NCBI GenBank assembly: GCA_021790475.1
Contig: JAJYDU010000012.1
Span: forward strand, 1 to 32,333
Reading direction: 5' to 3'
DNA length: 32,333 bases
Source of the DNA: Planctomycetota bacterium
GTDB taxonomy: Bacteria > Planctomycetota > Phycisphaerae > WQYP01
Shown here: piece after piece, positions 14,293 through 22,856 of the stretch
How the letters are laid out: every line of letters begins with the position of its first letter
Numbering within the stretch: position 1 is the stretch's first letter
Position numbers and translations under genes: made by a program
The notes under the pieces: generated by a model
Seen by the model: only the letters and a program-made list of their open reading frames with translations
The model's database searches: none
What the model was told of the DNA's origin: nothing

Positions 14293-16167
14293 ATGCCCCC
14301 CCTTCCCCTGATACCCCCGCCCCGCCGGATCAGCCGGGGCGCCGGCCAATGGGTGTTGCCCGCGGCGGGAAGCATTTTCATCGGTTGCGACGACGAACCT
14401 CTGACATTAGCCGCTCGTTCGCTCCAGCAGTTACTGGAAAGGGGAGCGGGAAAATGGCGCCTGAGCCATACCCCACCGACCAGGCGGGGAATCACCCTGC
14501 GGTTAGACCCCGATGGCGAGCACGAACAGGGTTACAGGATCGACATCCGCCCGGAGGGAGTGATCGCACGCGCTAAAACGTCGCAAGGCCTTTTCTACGC
14601 CGTCCAGACCCTGCGGCAGATCGCCCGCCACTGCCGGCGCGCCTGGCCGTGCCTGCGCATCATCGATCAACCCGATTTTTCCCGCCGCGGCTTCTATCAC
14701 GACGTTTCCCGCGGCAAAGTGCCGAAGGTACAAACCATTCTGTGGCTGGTGGACAAACTGGCCGAGCTGAAAATCAACGAGTTTCAACTTTATATCGAAA
14801 ATGTGTTTGAATTCCGCCGCCATCCCGACTTTTATTTCGACACCACCCCGCTTACCGCCGCTGAAATTCGCCGGATCGACGCCGCCTGCCGGCAAAGATA
14901 TATCGACTTCGTTCCTTCGCTGAGCTCGTTGGGACATTTCGAGAAGATTCTCCGATTGCCGCGCTATCGGCATTTGGCGGAGGCCGAGCCGGCGGATCTG
15001 AAGAAGCGGGGGATCAACGTCGGGAGCGAACATCCCTGGTCGCTTTGTGTAACCGATCCGGAAGCAAAAAAACTTATTTCCGATATGTACGATGAATTCC
15101 TCCCGAATTTTTCCAGCCCGATTTTCAATATCTGCTGCGATGAATCATATGACCTGGGGCTGGGTCGCAGCCGGGTCGCGGCGCGGGAAAAAGGCGCCGG
15201 GCGGTTGTATGTCGATTGGGTGAAATATTGCGCCGCCGCCGCGGCCAAACACGCCAAGCGCGTGCAGCTTTGGGGCGACATCATCCTGCATCATCCCCGG
15301 CTCATCGACGAATTGCCGTCCAATGCCACCGTGCTCGAATGGGGTTATGGAGCCGAACACCCCTTCCTGGAACATGGACGATTGTTTGCCGCCGCGGGAC
15401 GCCCTTTTTATGTTTGTCCCGGTACATCATGCTGGAATTCGCTCGGAGGGCGAACGGCCAACGCCCTGGCCAATATGCGGGTTGCGGCGCGGGCGGGCCT
15501 GCAACACGGCGCGACCGGATATCTCAACACCGACTGGGGCGATAACGGCCACCAGCAGATGCTGGCGGTGAGCCTTTTACCCATGGCCTGCGGCGCGTCG
15601 ATTTCCTGGAATCATCGACAGCCGCACGATTGGCCCATCCGCAATGCGGTAAGCGAATATCTGTTCGACGACCCCGGCGGAAAGATAGCCCGGCTGACCG
15701 CGGATATCGGCCTTGTCTACCAGCGCATCAATCGGGATCGTCTGTCCAACAGTTCGCTTGATTTTCATCTTTTCCGCGAACCGTGGGATCAGACAACCTA
15801 TCTGACCCGGGCCCGGCTTAACCAGTTCACCGGGGAAATCGCCCGGCTGAACCGCTATCTTGCCGTGCTGGAACGGGCGCCTTTCCACAGCCGGTCGCAG
15901 GCGCTGATCGTGGACGAACTTTCATTCACGGTCCGGCTGATCCGGCATACGCTGCGGCGGACAATCCTCCGGGCACAAGGCGATCAACTCCCGGATAAGT
16001 TTCAATCTGAAGTTGTTTCGCTCATGAATGATATCGGCAAACTGAAGCGCGAATTCCGGGCGCTGTGGCGTATGCGGAATAAGGAATCCCGCCTGGCGGA
16101 TGTTATGGCGCATTTTGATCGACGGGCGGCGGAATACCGCCATCTCGTTTATACTCCCGCGTCGTAG
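14293..16167 (+). CDS. Glycoside hydrolase family 20 (beta-N-acetylhexosaminidase-like)
   Basis: GH20 enzymes release terminal N-acetylglucosamine or N-acetylgalactosamine by substrate-assisted catalysis. The 624-residue protein has the small N-terminal GH20b domain (GYRIDIRPEGVIARAKTSQG then LFYAVQTLRQI) and a catalytic TIM barrel starting near DFSRRGFYHDVSRGKVPKVQ. The Asp-Glu catalytic pair is D283-E284 in NICCDESYDLG, followed by the barrel strand LWGDII. About 150 helical residues follow the barrel. No signal peptide is visible, so it probably acts in the cytoplasm on imported oligosaccharides, or export is non-classical. ATG 14293 has TGGAG ten bases upstream. It could feed the NagB/PIG-L fusion at the left edge. 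Specificity is not readable. Confidence 0.88.
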   Translation: MPPLPLIPPPRRISRGAGQWVLPAAGSIFIGCDDEPLTLAARSLQQLLERGAGKWRLSHTPPTRRGITLRLDPDGEHEQGYRIDIRPEGVIARAKTSQGLFYAVQTLRQIARHCRRAWPCLRIIDQPDFSRRGFYHDVSRGKVPKVQTILWLVDKLAELKINEFQLYIENVFEFRRHPDFYFDTTPLTAAEIRRIDAACRQRYIDFVPSLSSLGHFEKILRLPRYRHLAEAEPADLKKRGINVGSEHPWSLCVTDPEAKKLISDMYDEFLPNFSSPIFNICCDESYDLGLGRSRVAAREKGAGRLYVDWVKYCAAAAAKHAKRVQLWGDIILHHPRLIDELPSNATVLEWGYGAEHPFLEHGRLFAAAGRPFYVCPGTSCWNSLGGRTANALANMRVAARAGLQHGATGYLNTDWGDNGHQQMLAVSLLPMACGASISWNHRQPHDWPIRNAVSEYLFDDPGGKIARLTADIGLVYQRINRDRLSNSSLDFHLFREPWDQTTYLTRARLNQFTGEIARLNRYLAVLERAPFHSRSQALIVDELSFTVRLIRHTLRRTILRAQGDQLPDKFQSEVVSLMNDIGKLKREFRALWRMRNKESRLADVMAHFDRRAAEYRHLVYTPAS

Positions 16168-16224
16168 GGATTGAGCCCGCGGGCCGGCGGCGACCGGCGG
16201 ATAATTTTCGGAGCCTACAAACAG

Positions 16225-17148
16225 ATGTCTTTACTGGTTACCGGTTCGATTGGCATCGACAATGTCACCACGCCGCACGGCGCCGTCAGCGACGTTCTGG
16301 GCGGTTCGGCGGTTTATTTCAGCTGGGCGGCGGCGGCGTTCTGCAAAGTGCGGTTGGTGGCGGTGGTTGGCGAAGATTTTCCTCCACGGTTCCGCAATGC
16401 TTTGATCCATCCCAACATTGATACGCGGGGGCTGGAGCGCCGCGCCGGAAGCAAAACATTCCGCTGGAGCGGCCGCTACGACGCCGCGATGAATGAGGCC
16501 ACCACCACCGCCGTGGACCTGAACGTACTGGCGGAAAAAACGCCGCAAGTGCCGGACGCATTCACCGACAGCACGGTGGTATTTCTGGCCGCGACACATC
16601 CGCTTTTGCAGATGGATCTGCTTTCCCAGGTGAAAAGGCCGAAACTGGTGGTGTCCGACACGCGCGACCTCTGGATTCGCAATTACACCAAGGAACTGCT
16701 CCGGAGTCTCAAAAACGTTGATGGTCTGGTCCTGAATGATCTGGAGGCGCGCCTGCTGACCGATAAGACGAACCTGGTCGCGGCGCTGGAACAGATTCGC
16801 CGGTTTCTCAAACCTTCCGGACCGCGCCTGGTGGTATTGAAAAAGGGCGAGCACGGCTGCCTGGCGGCCTTCGGCCAATCATTTTTTCCCATGCCCGCCT
16901 TCCCCACGGCCGAAGTTATTGATCCCACCGGCGCCGGCGACAGTTTCGCCGGTGGCATGTTGGGCTATCTGGCCGGCCGGCCCCGCTGGAATCCGGCGGC
17001 ATTCAAACAGGCGGTGGCGGCGGGAACCATCATGGCCAGCTTTACCATTGAGGCTTTTTCCCTGGCCGGCTTGCGCCGGGCCGATCGTCCCGGCATCCGT
17101 GCCCGCCGCAGGGCCTTTGCACACATGCTTACCGCCGGCCTGGTCTAA
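16225..17148 (+). CDS. PfkB-family carbohydrate (or nucleoside) kinase
   Basis: Ribokinase-family enzymes phosphorylate sugars or nucleosides with ATP. The 307-residue product starts MSLLVTGSIGIDNVTTPHG and has the N-terminal GGSAVYFSWAAAAF substrate loop and LVAVVGEDFP. The C-terminal signature is VIDPTGAGDSFAGGMLGYL with catalytic base D239. Length is normal. ATG 16225 follows TTCGGAG by 11 bases and lies 57 bp after the GH20 stop, so the two may be co-transcribed. Some homologues are annotated as adenosine or sugar kinases, and nothing here settles the substrate; linkage to GH20 favours a sugar. Confidence 0.88.
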   Translation: MSLLVTGSIGIDNVTTPHGAVSDVLGGSAVYFSWAAAAFCKVRLVAVVGEDFPPRFRNALIHPNIDTRGLERRAGSKTFRWSGRYDAAMNEATTTAVDLNVLAEKTPQVPDAFTDSTVVFLAATHPLLQMDLLSQVKRPKLVVSDTRDLWIRNYTKELLRSLKNVDGLVLNDLEARLLTDKTNLVAALEQIRRFLKPSGPRLVVLKKGEHGCLAAFGQSFFPMPAFPTAEVIDPTGAGDSFAGGMLGYLAGRPRWNPAAFKQAVAAGTIMASFTIEAFSLAGLRRADRPGIRARRRAFAHMLTAGLV

Positions 17149-17158
17149 AAATATGAAG

Positions 17159-17180
17159 AAATCCCGACGCGCCGGGATTT
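17159..17180 (+). other. Perfect hairpin between the pfkB-like gene and thpR
   Basis: AAATCCCG and CGGGATTT form an 8-bp stem with a six-base loop. There is no U-tract after it, so it is a poor intrinsic terminator. It could be an mRNA stabiliser or processing site ahead of thpR. Confidence 0.5.
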
Positions 17181-17195
17181 CCCGGGGACCTTGTC

Positions 17196-17780
17196 ATGCG
17201 GCTCTTTGTTGCCCTCGATGTGCGCGGCGATATCGGCGAGAAATTATCTGCCTGGCAGCGGCGCCTCCGGCAGACGCCCGCGCAGGTTCGCTGGGTTCCT
17301 CCCGATCAATATCACATCACCGTGAAATTCATCGGAGCGGTGGAACCGGCGCAACTCGATCCGATATGCCACCGCCTGGATCAAGCCGCCGCGCAAGTGC
17401 CCGCATTTCCCCTGGTGATTCAGGGATTGTCCCGGCTGGAATCGCGCGGCAAGGTGCGGATCATCACGGCTGAAATTGGTTCGCCCGACATGCGCATCGT
17501 GCGGCTGCACCGATTGATCGATCAGGAGTTGGGCGCGCTGGGCGTTGCTCTGGACACGCGGCCGCTGCGGCCGCACTTGACGCTCGGCCGCGTGCGGAGC
17601 AATCATTCGCTTAACAAACTGCTGCGGCGATTGGAGCCTTACAGCGCGGACCGGATAAATCCGCTCGGTCCGTGGTGGATAAGCGAGGCCCTGCTGATGG
17701 AAAGTGTTCTCTCGCCGGAAGGAACGATATATCGCCTCCGGCATCGCGCCCCGTTGCAGCCGGCCGAATTGCTCATATAG
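17196..17780 (+). CDS. thpR: RNA 2',3'-cyclic phosphodiesterase ThpR
   Basis: ThpR (formerly LigT, 2H phosphoesterase) opens 2',3'-cyclic phosphates on RNA ends. The 194-residue protein has both HxT motifs: H40-x-T42 in YHITVKFIG and H127-x-T129 in PHLTLGRVRS, which together form the catalytic site. The N-terminus MRLFVALDV and the strand FPLVIQGLSRLESRGKVRII are typical. It is complete and of normal length. It lies 47 bp after the PfkB-family gene, with only a hairpin between. It has a weak Shine-Dalgarno (GGGGA). Confidence 0.92.
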   Translation: MRLFVALDVRGDIGEKLSAWQRRLRQTPAQVRWVPPDQYHITVKFIGAVEPAQLDPICHRLDQAAAQVPAFPLVIQGLSRLESRGKVRIITAEIGSPDMRIVRLHRLIDQELGALGVALDTRPLRPHLTLGRVRSNHSLNKLLRRLEPYSADRINPLGPWWISEALLMESVLSPEGTIYRLRHRAPLQPAELLI

Positions 17781-17918
17781 CTTGCACGTCGCCATAATGG
17801 GCGAGGTCGGCTTCCTCCGTTCCCCACTGATGACCGCATGGTGTATAGTAGTGTGTATGCAGGCCGGTTTGGCTCGGACGGGAGCATTCTCCCGCCGGGA
17901 TCCGGCAAAAAGGGAAGC

Positions 17919-18791
17919 ATGAGCGCGGTAGTAAACGTAGCGTCCGTCCCGAAACGCAGCCCGTTTCGGTATCCGGGTGGCAAGACTTGGCTTGTCCCAA
18001 GAGTGCGTACGTGGCTGGCGTCGATTGGTCGCCCGCGCCTTTTCGTTGAGCCGTTCGCTGGGGGAGCGATCATCGGCCTGACGGTTGCGTTCGAGGATCT
18101 TGCGGACCGCGTCCTGCTCGTTGAAAAAGATGCCGACGTGTCCGCAGTGTGGAGGAGCATACTCGGAAGGAGCGGTGAAGCTTTGAGTCGTCGCGTGGAG
18201 ACGTTTTCGCTCTCGCGCGATACCGTTTGTGCGCTGCTTGCGCGGCCCCCGAGGGGGGTGGAAGAGCGTGCGTTTCAGACGCTGGTAAAGAACCGCGTGC
18301 AGCACGGCGGAATTATGGCTCCTGGCGCAAGCTTGATGAAGAATGGGGAGAACGGCAAAGGCATAACATCCCGATGGTATCCGCAGACGATCGCGCGAAG
18401 GATCAGGGATATCGCCGCGCGCCGAAAGCGCATTGGGTTCCTTCAGAGCGATGCTTTGGACGTGATCTCCAGCTACGCCCCGGCATCGCATGTGGTTTTT
18501 TTTATCGACCCGCCTTACACCGTCGCCGGGCGAAGGTTGTACCCTCATTCGGATGTTGACCATGCCAGACTGTTCGAGCTGGCGGCCAATATCCGCGGCG
18601 ATTTTCTCATGACCTATGACAGCGCCGGACCAATCAGGAAGCTGGCGGAATCTTTTGGCTTTGATACGGCGGAGGTCGCCATGAAGAATACCCATCACGC
18701 CATTCTGCGCGAGCTACTCATTGGGCGAGACCTGGCCTGGCTCGGAGCGGAGATGGGCCAGCTTTCGTTGTATCCGGCCCTCGAAGACTGA
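17919..18791 (+). CDS. D12-class DNA adenine-N6 methyltransferase of a restriction-modification pair
   Basis: D12-class (Dam-like) methyltransferases transfer a methyl group from S-adenosylmethionine to adenine N6. The 290-residue product has the AdoMet-binding motif I in two parts (SPFRYPGGKTWLV near residue 16 and LFVEPFAGGAIIGL) and motif IV DPPYTVAGRR near 197-200; the DPPY tetrapeptide indicates adenine (N6) methylation. The recognition region lies between these. ATG 17919 has AGGGAAG just upstream. The neighbour on the opposite strand is a NotI-family nuclease whose 3' end overlaps this gene by 78 bp (18714-18791). This is the presumed protecting methylase. The recognition sequence is unknown but should contain an adenine. 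Confidence 0.9.
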   Translation: MSAVVNVASVPKRSPFRYPGGKTWLVPRVRTWLASIGRPRLFVEPFAGGAIIGLTVAFEDLADRVLLVEKDADVSAVWRSILGRSGEALSRRVETFSLSRDTVCALLARPPRGVEERAFQTLVKNRVQHGGIMAPGASLMKNGENGKGITSRWYPQTIARRIRDIAARRKRIGFLQSDALDVISSYAPASHVVFFIDPPYTVAGRRLYPHSDVDHARLFELAANIRGDFLMTYDSAGPIRKLAESFGFDTAEVAMKNTHHAILRELLIGRDLAWLGAEMGQLSLYPALED

Positions 18792-19523
18792 TTGGCTTAC
18801 AGGTTTTCCCGCAATGAGCCCCTGGACGGATTCTTCCAGAGTGGCGAACAGGACATTCTCGCGAGTTAATCGACAGCGGTCGTCGAAACGCACGACAAAC
18901 CAAGCCACATCGCAGTTTGAGAGGTCTGGGACCGTGTTTATGCGCCCCATGGCGTTGAAAAAATCTTCATCGACGACGACGCCCATTTTCTTCCCCCACC
19001 TACGGAGTGTGGGAACTTTGATCTGCAACTGGGGCATCAGACGTTTGGGAGCGCTACTTCGGTAATCGGGACGGCGCTTCCCAGCCGGGAAGGGAATCTC
19101 GTCCGTCCGATGCCGACGAATGGCGGCAAAATCCTTTGCCATTGCGTCACCGGAAAAATAGACGGCTTGTATTTCGACGGGGCACCACTGTAATGGCGCA
19201 GTGTCGGGAACGATCATCACGTTATCAATGCGACCAACGCCTTCTCGTCCCTCAATGTCCAGATTCGCCGACTCGTGCGCTACCCTCGCCAGCGGCACAC
19301 GCTCAAGAAAATTTACCTGGCCGATCGGGATAGCCTTTGAAGAATTCAGGAGTATCTCACCGATCCATTGGTAAATAAGACCACCTTCTTCGAATCGGTT
19401 GGGGCAGGTGGCTCGGATTGTGCCGGCGGCCGATATCCGGCCATTTTCCGATCTCTGGTATTCCCTGATGGAGCACACTCCGCCGAGCTTTGAGCAGGAA
19501 ACGGGGTGGTTCTGCTTAGACAA
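18714..19523 (-). CDS. NotI-family type II restriction endonuclease (standard-start part)
   Basis: NotI-family enzymes bind an iron through four cysteines and cleave with a PD-(D/E)XK-type site. This frame has the cysteine region SCSKLGGVCSI and IRATCPNRFEEGG, matching NotI's RGVC and CPNR motifs. The catalytic strand CPVEIQAVYFSGDAM corresponds to the E-x-Q strand of NotI (LEIQTMDF). The only standard start is TTG 19523, with no Shine-Dalgarno, and it leaves out the first cysteine motif, CPF, encoded in the same frame immediately upstream. The true protein therefore begins further upstream (next entry). The stop TAG at 18716-18714 lies within the methylase gene. It is the third gene after ilvB and ilvN on this strand. 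The family assignment is firm; expression is uncertain. Confidence 0.8.
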   Translation of the reverse strand: MSKQNHPVSCSKLGGVCSIREYQRSENGRISAAGTIRATCPNRFEEGGLIYQWIGEILLNSSKAIPIGQVNFLERVPLARVAHESANLDIEGREGVGRIDNVMIVPDTAPLQWCPVEIQAVYFSGDAMAKDFAAIRRHRTDEIPFPAGKRRPDYRSSAPKRLMPQLQIKVPTLRRWGKKMGVVVDEDFFNAMGRINTVPDLSNCDVAWFVVRFDDRCRLTRENVLFATLEESVQGLIAGKPVSQSVFEGRIQRKLAHLRSEPGQVSPNE

Positions 19524-19640
19524 GAACGGACAAGGTCGTGTGGTCTGCTCCGTCGCTTTTTGCCGCTGCTCCGGCGACAGGCGAGTAAAGTCTGCTCCGT
19601 ACCACTCCGCAATCCCATATCGTTTTTGGAGTTATTGCAT
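19524..19640 (-). pseudogene. N-terminal coding extension of the NotI-like nuclease with an in-frame TAA
   Basis: The frame of the nuclease continues upstream of TTG 19523 and encodes GIAEWYGADFTRLSPEQRQK and then TTRPCPFL, including the family's first cysteine motif at 19532-19524. It is open to 19631, where it meets TAA (19634-19632). In the same frame, CAA (19637-19635) and ATG (19640-19638) come just before. The gene reads ATG CAA TAA, as if one CAA had become TAA. Either the gene is nonsense-interrupted, or translation starts at a non-standard codon such as ATT (19613-19611), or there is an assembly error. Confidence 0.65.
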
Positions 19641-19701
19641 GACGATATGATGCGTGGAAATCAGGGAAAGTTCAAACCCCGGAGCAAGCCGGAAGCGCTC
19701 A

Positions 19702-20289
19702 TCAACCCGGCGGCGTGGCTTCCAGTTCCTCCTGCGTAGGCTGGCGCGGGACCGCGGACGGGACCTTGCCGGTCGCGGGGCGTTGATCTTCTCCGCCCGC
19801 CGCGCGCACGGATTCGGCGCCCCGGGCCATGGCGATCACGCCCGTTCGGGCCAGTTCCCGAATGCCGTAGGGCCGCACCAGTTCGACGAACGCGTCGAGC
19901 TTGCCCTCTTCGCCGGATATTTCCACCAAGATCGTATTGTGGCTCACGTCGACAATTCGTCCGCGGAATAGATCGGCCAGTTCAATGACTTCGCTGCGCG
20001 TCCGCGGCGTGGCGCTGAGCTTCACCAGCATCAGATCGCGGGCCACAAACGGCAAATCCTTGAAGTCGCGCACCTTGACCACCGTAACGATCTTGGCGAG
20101 CTGCTTGCGAACCTGGTCCAGCGTGCGTTCGTCCGCGATGACCACAATGGTCATGCGCGAAAGATTCGGGTCTTCCGTGCGGCCCACCACCAGGGAATCA
20201 ATATTAAAACCGCGGGCCGAAAACATTCCCGCCACATGCGCCAGCACGCCGGGTTCATTCATCACCAGGGCGGTAATCACATGTTTCAT
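19702..20289 (-). CDS. ilvN: Acetolactate synthase small (regulatory) subunit
   Basis: This subunit activates the catalytic subunit and confers feedback inhibition by valine. The 195-residue product begins MKHVITALVMNEPGVLAHVA with an ACT domain (AGMFSARGFNIDSLVVGRTE, SRMTIVVIADE) and a second ACT-like half (VIELADLFRGRIVDVSHNTI, LVRPYGIRELARTGVIAMAR). The usual C-terminus is followed by about 38 extra residues of Ala/Pro/Gln-rich sequence of unknown role. ATG 20289 comes 31 bp after ilvB on the same strand. Confidence 0.95.
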   Translation of the reverse strand: MKHVITALVMNEPGVLAHVAGMFSARGFNIDSLVVGRTEDPNLSRMTIVVIADERTLDQVRKQLAKIVTVVKVRDFKDLPFVARDLMLVKLSATPRTRSEVIELADLFRGRIVDVSHNTILVEISGEEGKLDAFVELVRPYGIRELARTGVIAMARGAESVRAAGGEDQRPATGKVPSAVPRQPTQEELEATPPG

Positions 20290-20320
20290 GGATGGAACCT
20301 CTTGCGATGGAAAAACAAAA

Positions 20321-22228
20321 TCAGGCCAACGATCCCATTTCACGCGAGCTGTTGGGCGGCGTTTCGCCCACCACGCCCATTTCCATCTCGTGGAGTCCTT
20401 TACCGCTGGCCACCATCGGATACACGTTTTCATCCGTTTCACAGATAAAATCAACCACGCAGGGGCCGGGGTATTGGATCATTTCCTCCACAATGCGCGG
20501 GACATCCTCTTTCCTGTCACAGCGGACGCCCCGTATGCCGAAACTCGCCGCCAGGGCGGCAAAATCAGGATTGATCATTTCGGTGTGCGAAAAGCGGCCG
20601 CCGTAGAAAAGCTTCTGCCATTGGCGGACCATACCCTGGAAACGGTTATTGAGTATCGCCACTTTTACCGGCAAATTGTACTGGTGCATGGTGGCCAACT
20701 CCATAACCGTCATGAGGAGGGAGCCATCGCCGTCGATGTCGATGACCAACTCGCCCGGCCGGCCCACCTGCGCGCCGATCGCCGCCGGCAGACCGTAGCC
20801 CATGGTACCCAGGCCGCCGCTGGTAACCATGCTGCGCGGGATGCTCCAGCGGATAAACTGGGCCGCCCACATCTGGTGCTGGCCCACACCCGTCGTGAAA
20901 ATCGCCCGTCCCCGGGTCAGCTTATTGATCGCTTCGATGATCGCCTGCGGCTTGGGCAACGGCGAATCATCCTTCCAGGTGAACGGGTAGCGGCTCTTCC
21001 ACAGGTTAATCCGGTCAAACCATTCCCGCCGCGGCTGATATTCAATGTGCGCCAGCATGTCCTGCAAGCACAGGCGGGCGTCGCCGACCACCGGCACATC
21101 CACCCGCACGTTCTTGCTGATGCTCGATGGGTCGATGTCCAGGTGAATAATCTTCGCCCTGGGAGCGAAAAGTTTCAGGTTGCCCGTCACGCGGTCGTCA
21201 AAACGAGCGCCCAGGGCGATCAGGCAGTCCGATTCCTGCACGGCGTAATTCGCGTACGCGCTGCCGTGCATTCCCAGCATGTGCAGGCTCAGCGGACTGT
21301 TCTCATCGAACGCGCCCAGCCCCAGTAACGTAGTCGTGACGGGAATGTTGCCTTTCTCGGCAAGCTGGCGGACTTCCGGCCAGGCCCGGCTGATAATCAC
21401 TCCCCCGCCCACATACAACACCGGTCGCTGCGCGGCGTTGATCATGTCCGCCGCCGCCTTGACCATGCGGCTGTTGCCGCCTTTGTAAATGCGGTAGCCC
21501 GGCAGGTTCGGCGTGTCGTCGATGATTTCTTCCACCCTGGCGGTGCTCACGTCCACCGGCAGATCCACCAGTACCGGTCCCGGCCGGCCGGTCGTGGCGA
21601 TGATAAACGCCTCGTTGATGACCCGCGGCAAATCCTTGACGCTTTTGACCAAGTAATTGCGCTTCGTGACCGGCCGCGAGATTCCTGTGACATCCGCCTC
21701 CTGGAAAGCGTCGTTGCCGATAACATACGTCCGCACCTGGCCGGAGAAGATGATTATCGGGATCGAATCCATGCAGGCGGTGGCCAGCGGCGTGATGGTA
21801 TTGGTCGCCCCGGGTCCGCTGGTGACAATGACTATGCCCGGCTTGCCGGTGGCGCGGGCGTAACCGTCGGCCATGTGGCCGGCGCCTTGTTCATGCCGCA
21901 CCAGAATAAAATTCAGCTTACTCTCGTACAGCTGGTCGAAAGTCGGCAGGATCGCTCCGCCCGGGTAACCAAACGCATCCGTCACGCCATGCTCATGCAG
22001 CATCTGGAGAAGAATCTGCGCGCCGGTCAGGCCGATGTAACGATCGGTCCGCCCCGGGCGATAGCCCAGCACCGGCAGGTGGCCGGCCTGGGGCTGCTCG
22101 TCCGCAACGCTGATCTGCGCGGTTGCCGCCTCTTTTTTCTTGTCGGCCGGTTTGGGAGCTGAACTGGATGGGGAACCGGCGGCGGGCGCAGTACCCACCC
22201 CCCCCGTGGAAGGAGGTTTCGTAGACAT
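20321..22228 (-). CDS. ilvB: Acetolactate synthase large (catalytic) subunit
   Basis: The ThDP-dependent enzyme condenses two pyruvates, or pyruvate with 2-oxobutyrate, as the first step of branched-chain amino acid synthesis. The 635-residue product carries the N-terminal ThDP Glu in VRHEQGAGHMADGYARATGK (near residue 112), the FAD-domain sequence and the C-terminal ThDP motif IDGDGSLLMTVMEL ending in LNNRFQGMVRQW. About 70 residues of Pro/Ser/Ala/Lys-rich sequence precede the domain, starting MSTKPPSTGGVGTAPAAGSP. The start at ATG 22228 has AAGG about 12 bases upstream. It forms an operon with ilvN and possibly the nuclease gene beyond. Confidence 0.95.
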   Translation of the reverse strand: MSTKPPSTGGVGTAPAAGSPSSSAPKPADKKKEAATAQISVADEQPQAGHLPVLGYRPGRTDRYIGLTGAQILLQMLHEHGVTDAFGYPGGAILPTFDQLYESKLNFILVRHEQGAGHMADGYARATGKPGIVIVTSGPGATNTITPLATACMDSIPIIIFSGQVRTYVIGNDAFQEADVTGISRPVTKRNYLVKSVKDLPRVINEAFIIATTGRPGPVLVDLPVDVSTARVEEIIDDTPNLPGYRIYKGGNSRMVKAAADMINAAQRPVLYVGGGVIISRAWPEVRQLAEKGNIPVTTTLLGLGAFDENSPLSLHMLGMHGSAYANYAVQESDCLIALGARFDDRVTGNLKLFAPRAKIIHLDIDPSSISKNVRVDVPVVGDARLCLQDMLAHIEYQPRREWFDRINLWKSRYPFTWKDDSPLPKPQAIIEAINKLTRGRAIFTTGVGQHQMWAAQFIRWSIPRSMVTSGGLGTMGYGLPAAIGAQVGRPGELVIDIDGDGSLLMTVMELATMHQYNLPVKVAILNNRFQGMVRQWQKLFYGGRFSHTEMINPDFAALAASFGIRGVRCDRKEDVPRIVEEMIQYPGPCVVDFICETDENVYPMVASGKGLHEMEMGVVGETPPNSSREMGSLA

Positions 22229-22383
22229 AAACAGAACCTTTACAACATCGGCTGCATTGGAACGGTTGGCGGGCGTCCGCGGCAAGCGAATTACACCCGC
22301 GCCTTTTCAAGCCGCCGTTTTCATCCGAAAATCACGAGCCGACCGGCATCTCGGCGCTGGTCCAGCCCGCTGTCGCAACTGTC

Positions 22384-22412
22384 ATTCTCGCATGTCCCGC
22401 CCAGAATTGCAA
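22384..22412 (-). promoter_or_regulatory. Candidate promoter for ilvBN
   Basis: On the minus strand TTGCAA (22412-22407) and GAGAAT (22389-22384) are 17 bases apart, predicting a leader of about 150 nt before the ilvB ATG. I find no leader peptide rich in Val, Leu or Ile and no clear attenuator. The 437-bp gap 22229-22665 holds nothing else I can support. Confidence 0.4.
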
Positions 22413-22665
22413 GCGGGCGATGAAACAGTAACACTGCGTATCGCGTCGCTGTCAGACGGCATATCTCGATACCATATACCGGGAGATCATATTTCGCCGG
22501 CTGGAGCAATACAGAAGAACCGCCAAGCCTGGCTGGCAGTATTCTCATCCCTTCCACACGGAGTTTCCCGTCATTTCCGACGCTCATGCCAGCGGAAGCT
22601 CTCTCGGCGCTCCAGCTACGGACCGCTCTTACGCGCGAGCAAAAATTTATCCGTATCGGCAGACG

Positions 22666-22809
22666 TCAATCGCCGACAAGAAGGCGGGGCATATTGCAGA
22701 GCATCCGCCGGGCTTCCAGCCGCGCCTGCTTGCGATGCTGAAAAGCGCCCTTGTTAAAACCAATCTTGTGTGAACGAACCTTGGCTCCGGACGTGCGTCG
22801 ATGTGCCAT
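22666..22809 (-). CDS. Short, strongly basic protein of unknown function (47 residues)
   Basis: A 48-codon minus-strand ORF reading MAHRRTSGAKVRSHKIGFNK then GAFQHRKQARLEARRMLCNM and PRLLVGD. It has 8 Arg, 4 Lys and 3 His against 2 acidic residues, so it is strongly cationic. GGAGG (22820-22816) sits six bases before the ATG, and a promoter with a 17-bp spacer lies 50-80 bp upstream. These signals support a real gene even though it is very short. I do not recognise the family. Composition suggests RNA or ribosome binding, like the small basic ribosomal proteins, but it does not match bL34, bL36 or Thx as I know them. It lies upstream of ilvB, too poor in branched-chain residues to be an attenuation leader. 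Confidence 0.55.
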   Translation of the reverse strand: MAHRRTSGAKVRSHKIGFNKGAFQHRKQARLEARRMLCNMPRLLVGD

Positions 22810-22856
22810 GGCTGGCCTCCGTGCAAAGCAAGAACCAGTAGAACACTCCGAAACTT

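Noticed and set aside
19901-21328. 475-residue plus-strand frame
   Set aside because: Antisense shadow of ilvN and ilvB.
22321-22587. 88-residue minus-strand frame upstream of ilvB
   Set aside because: No Shine-Dalgarno and no recognisable domain, and a plausible ilvB promoter lies inside it.
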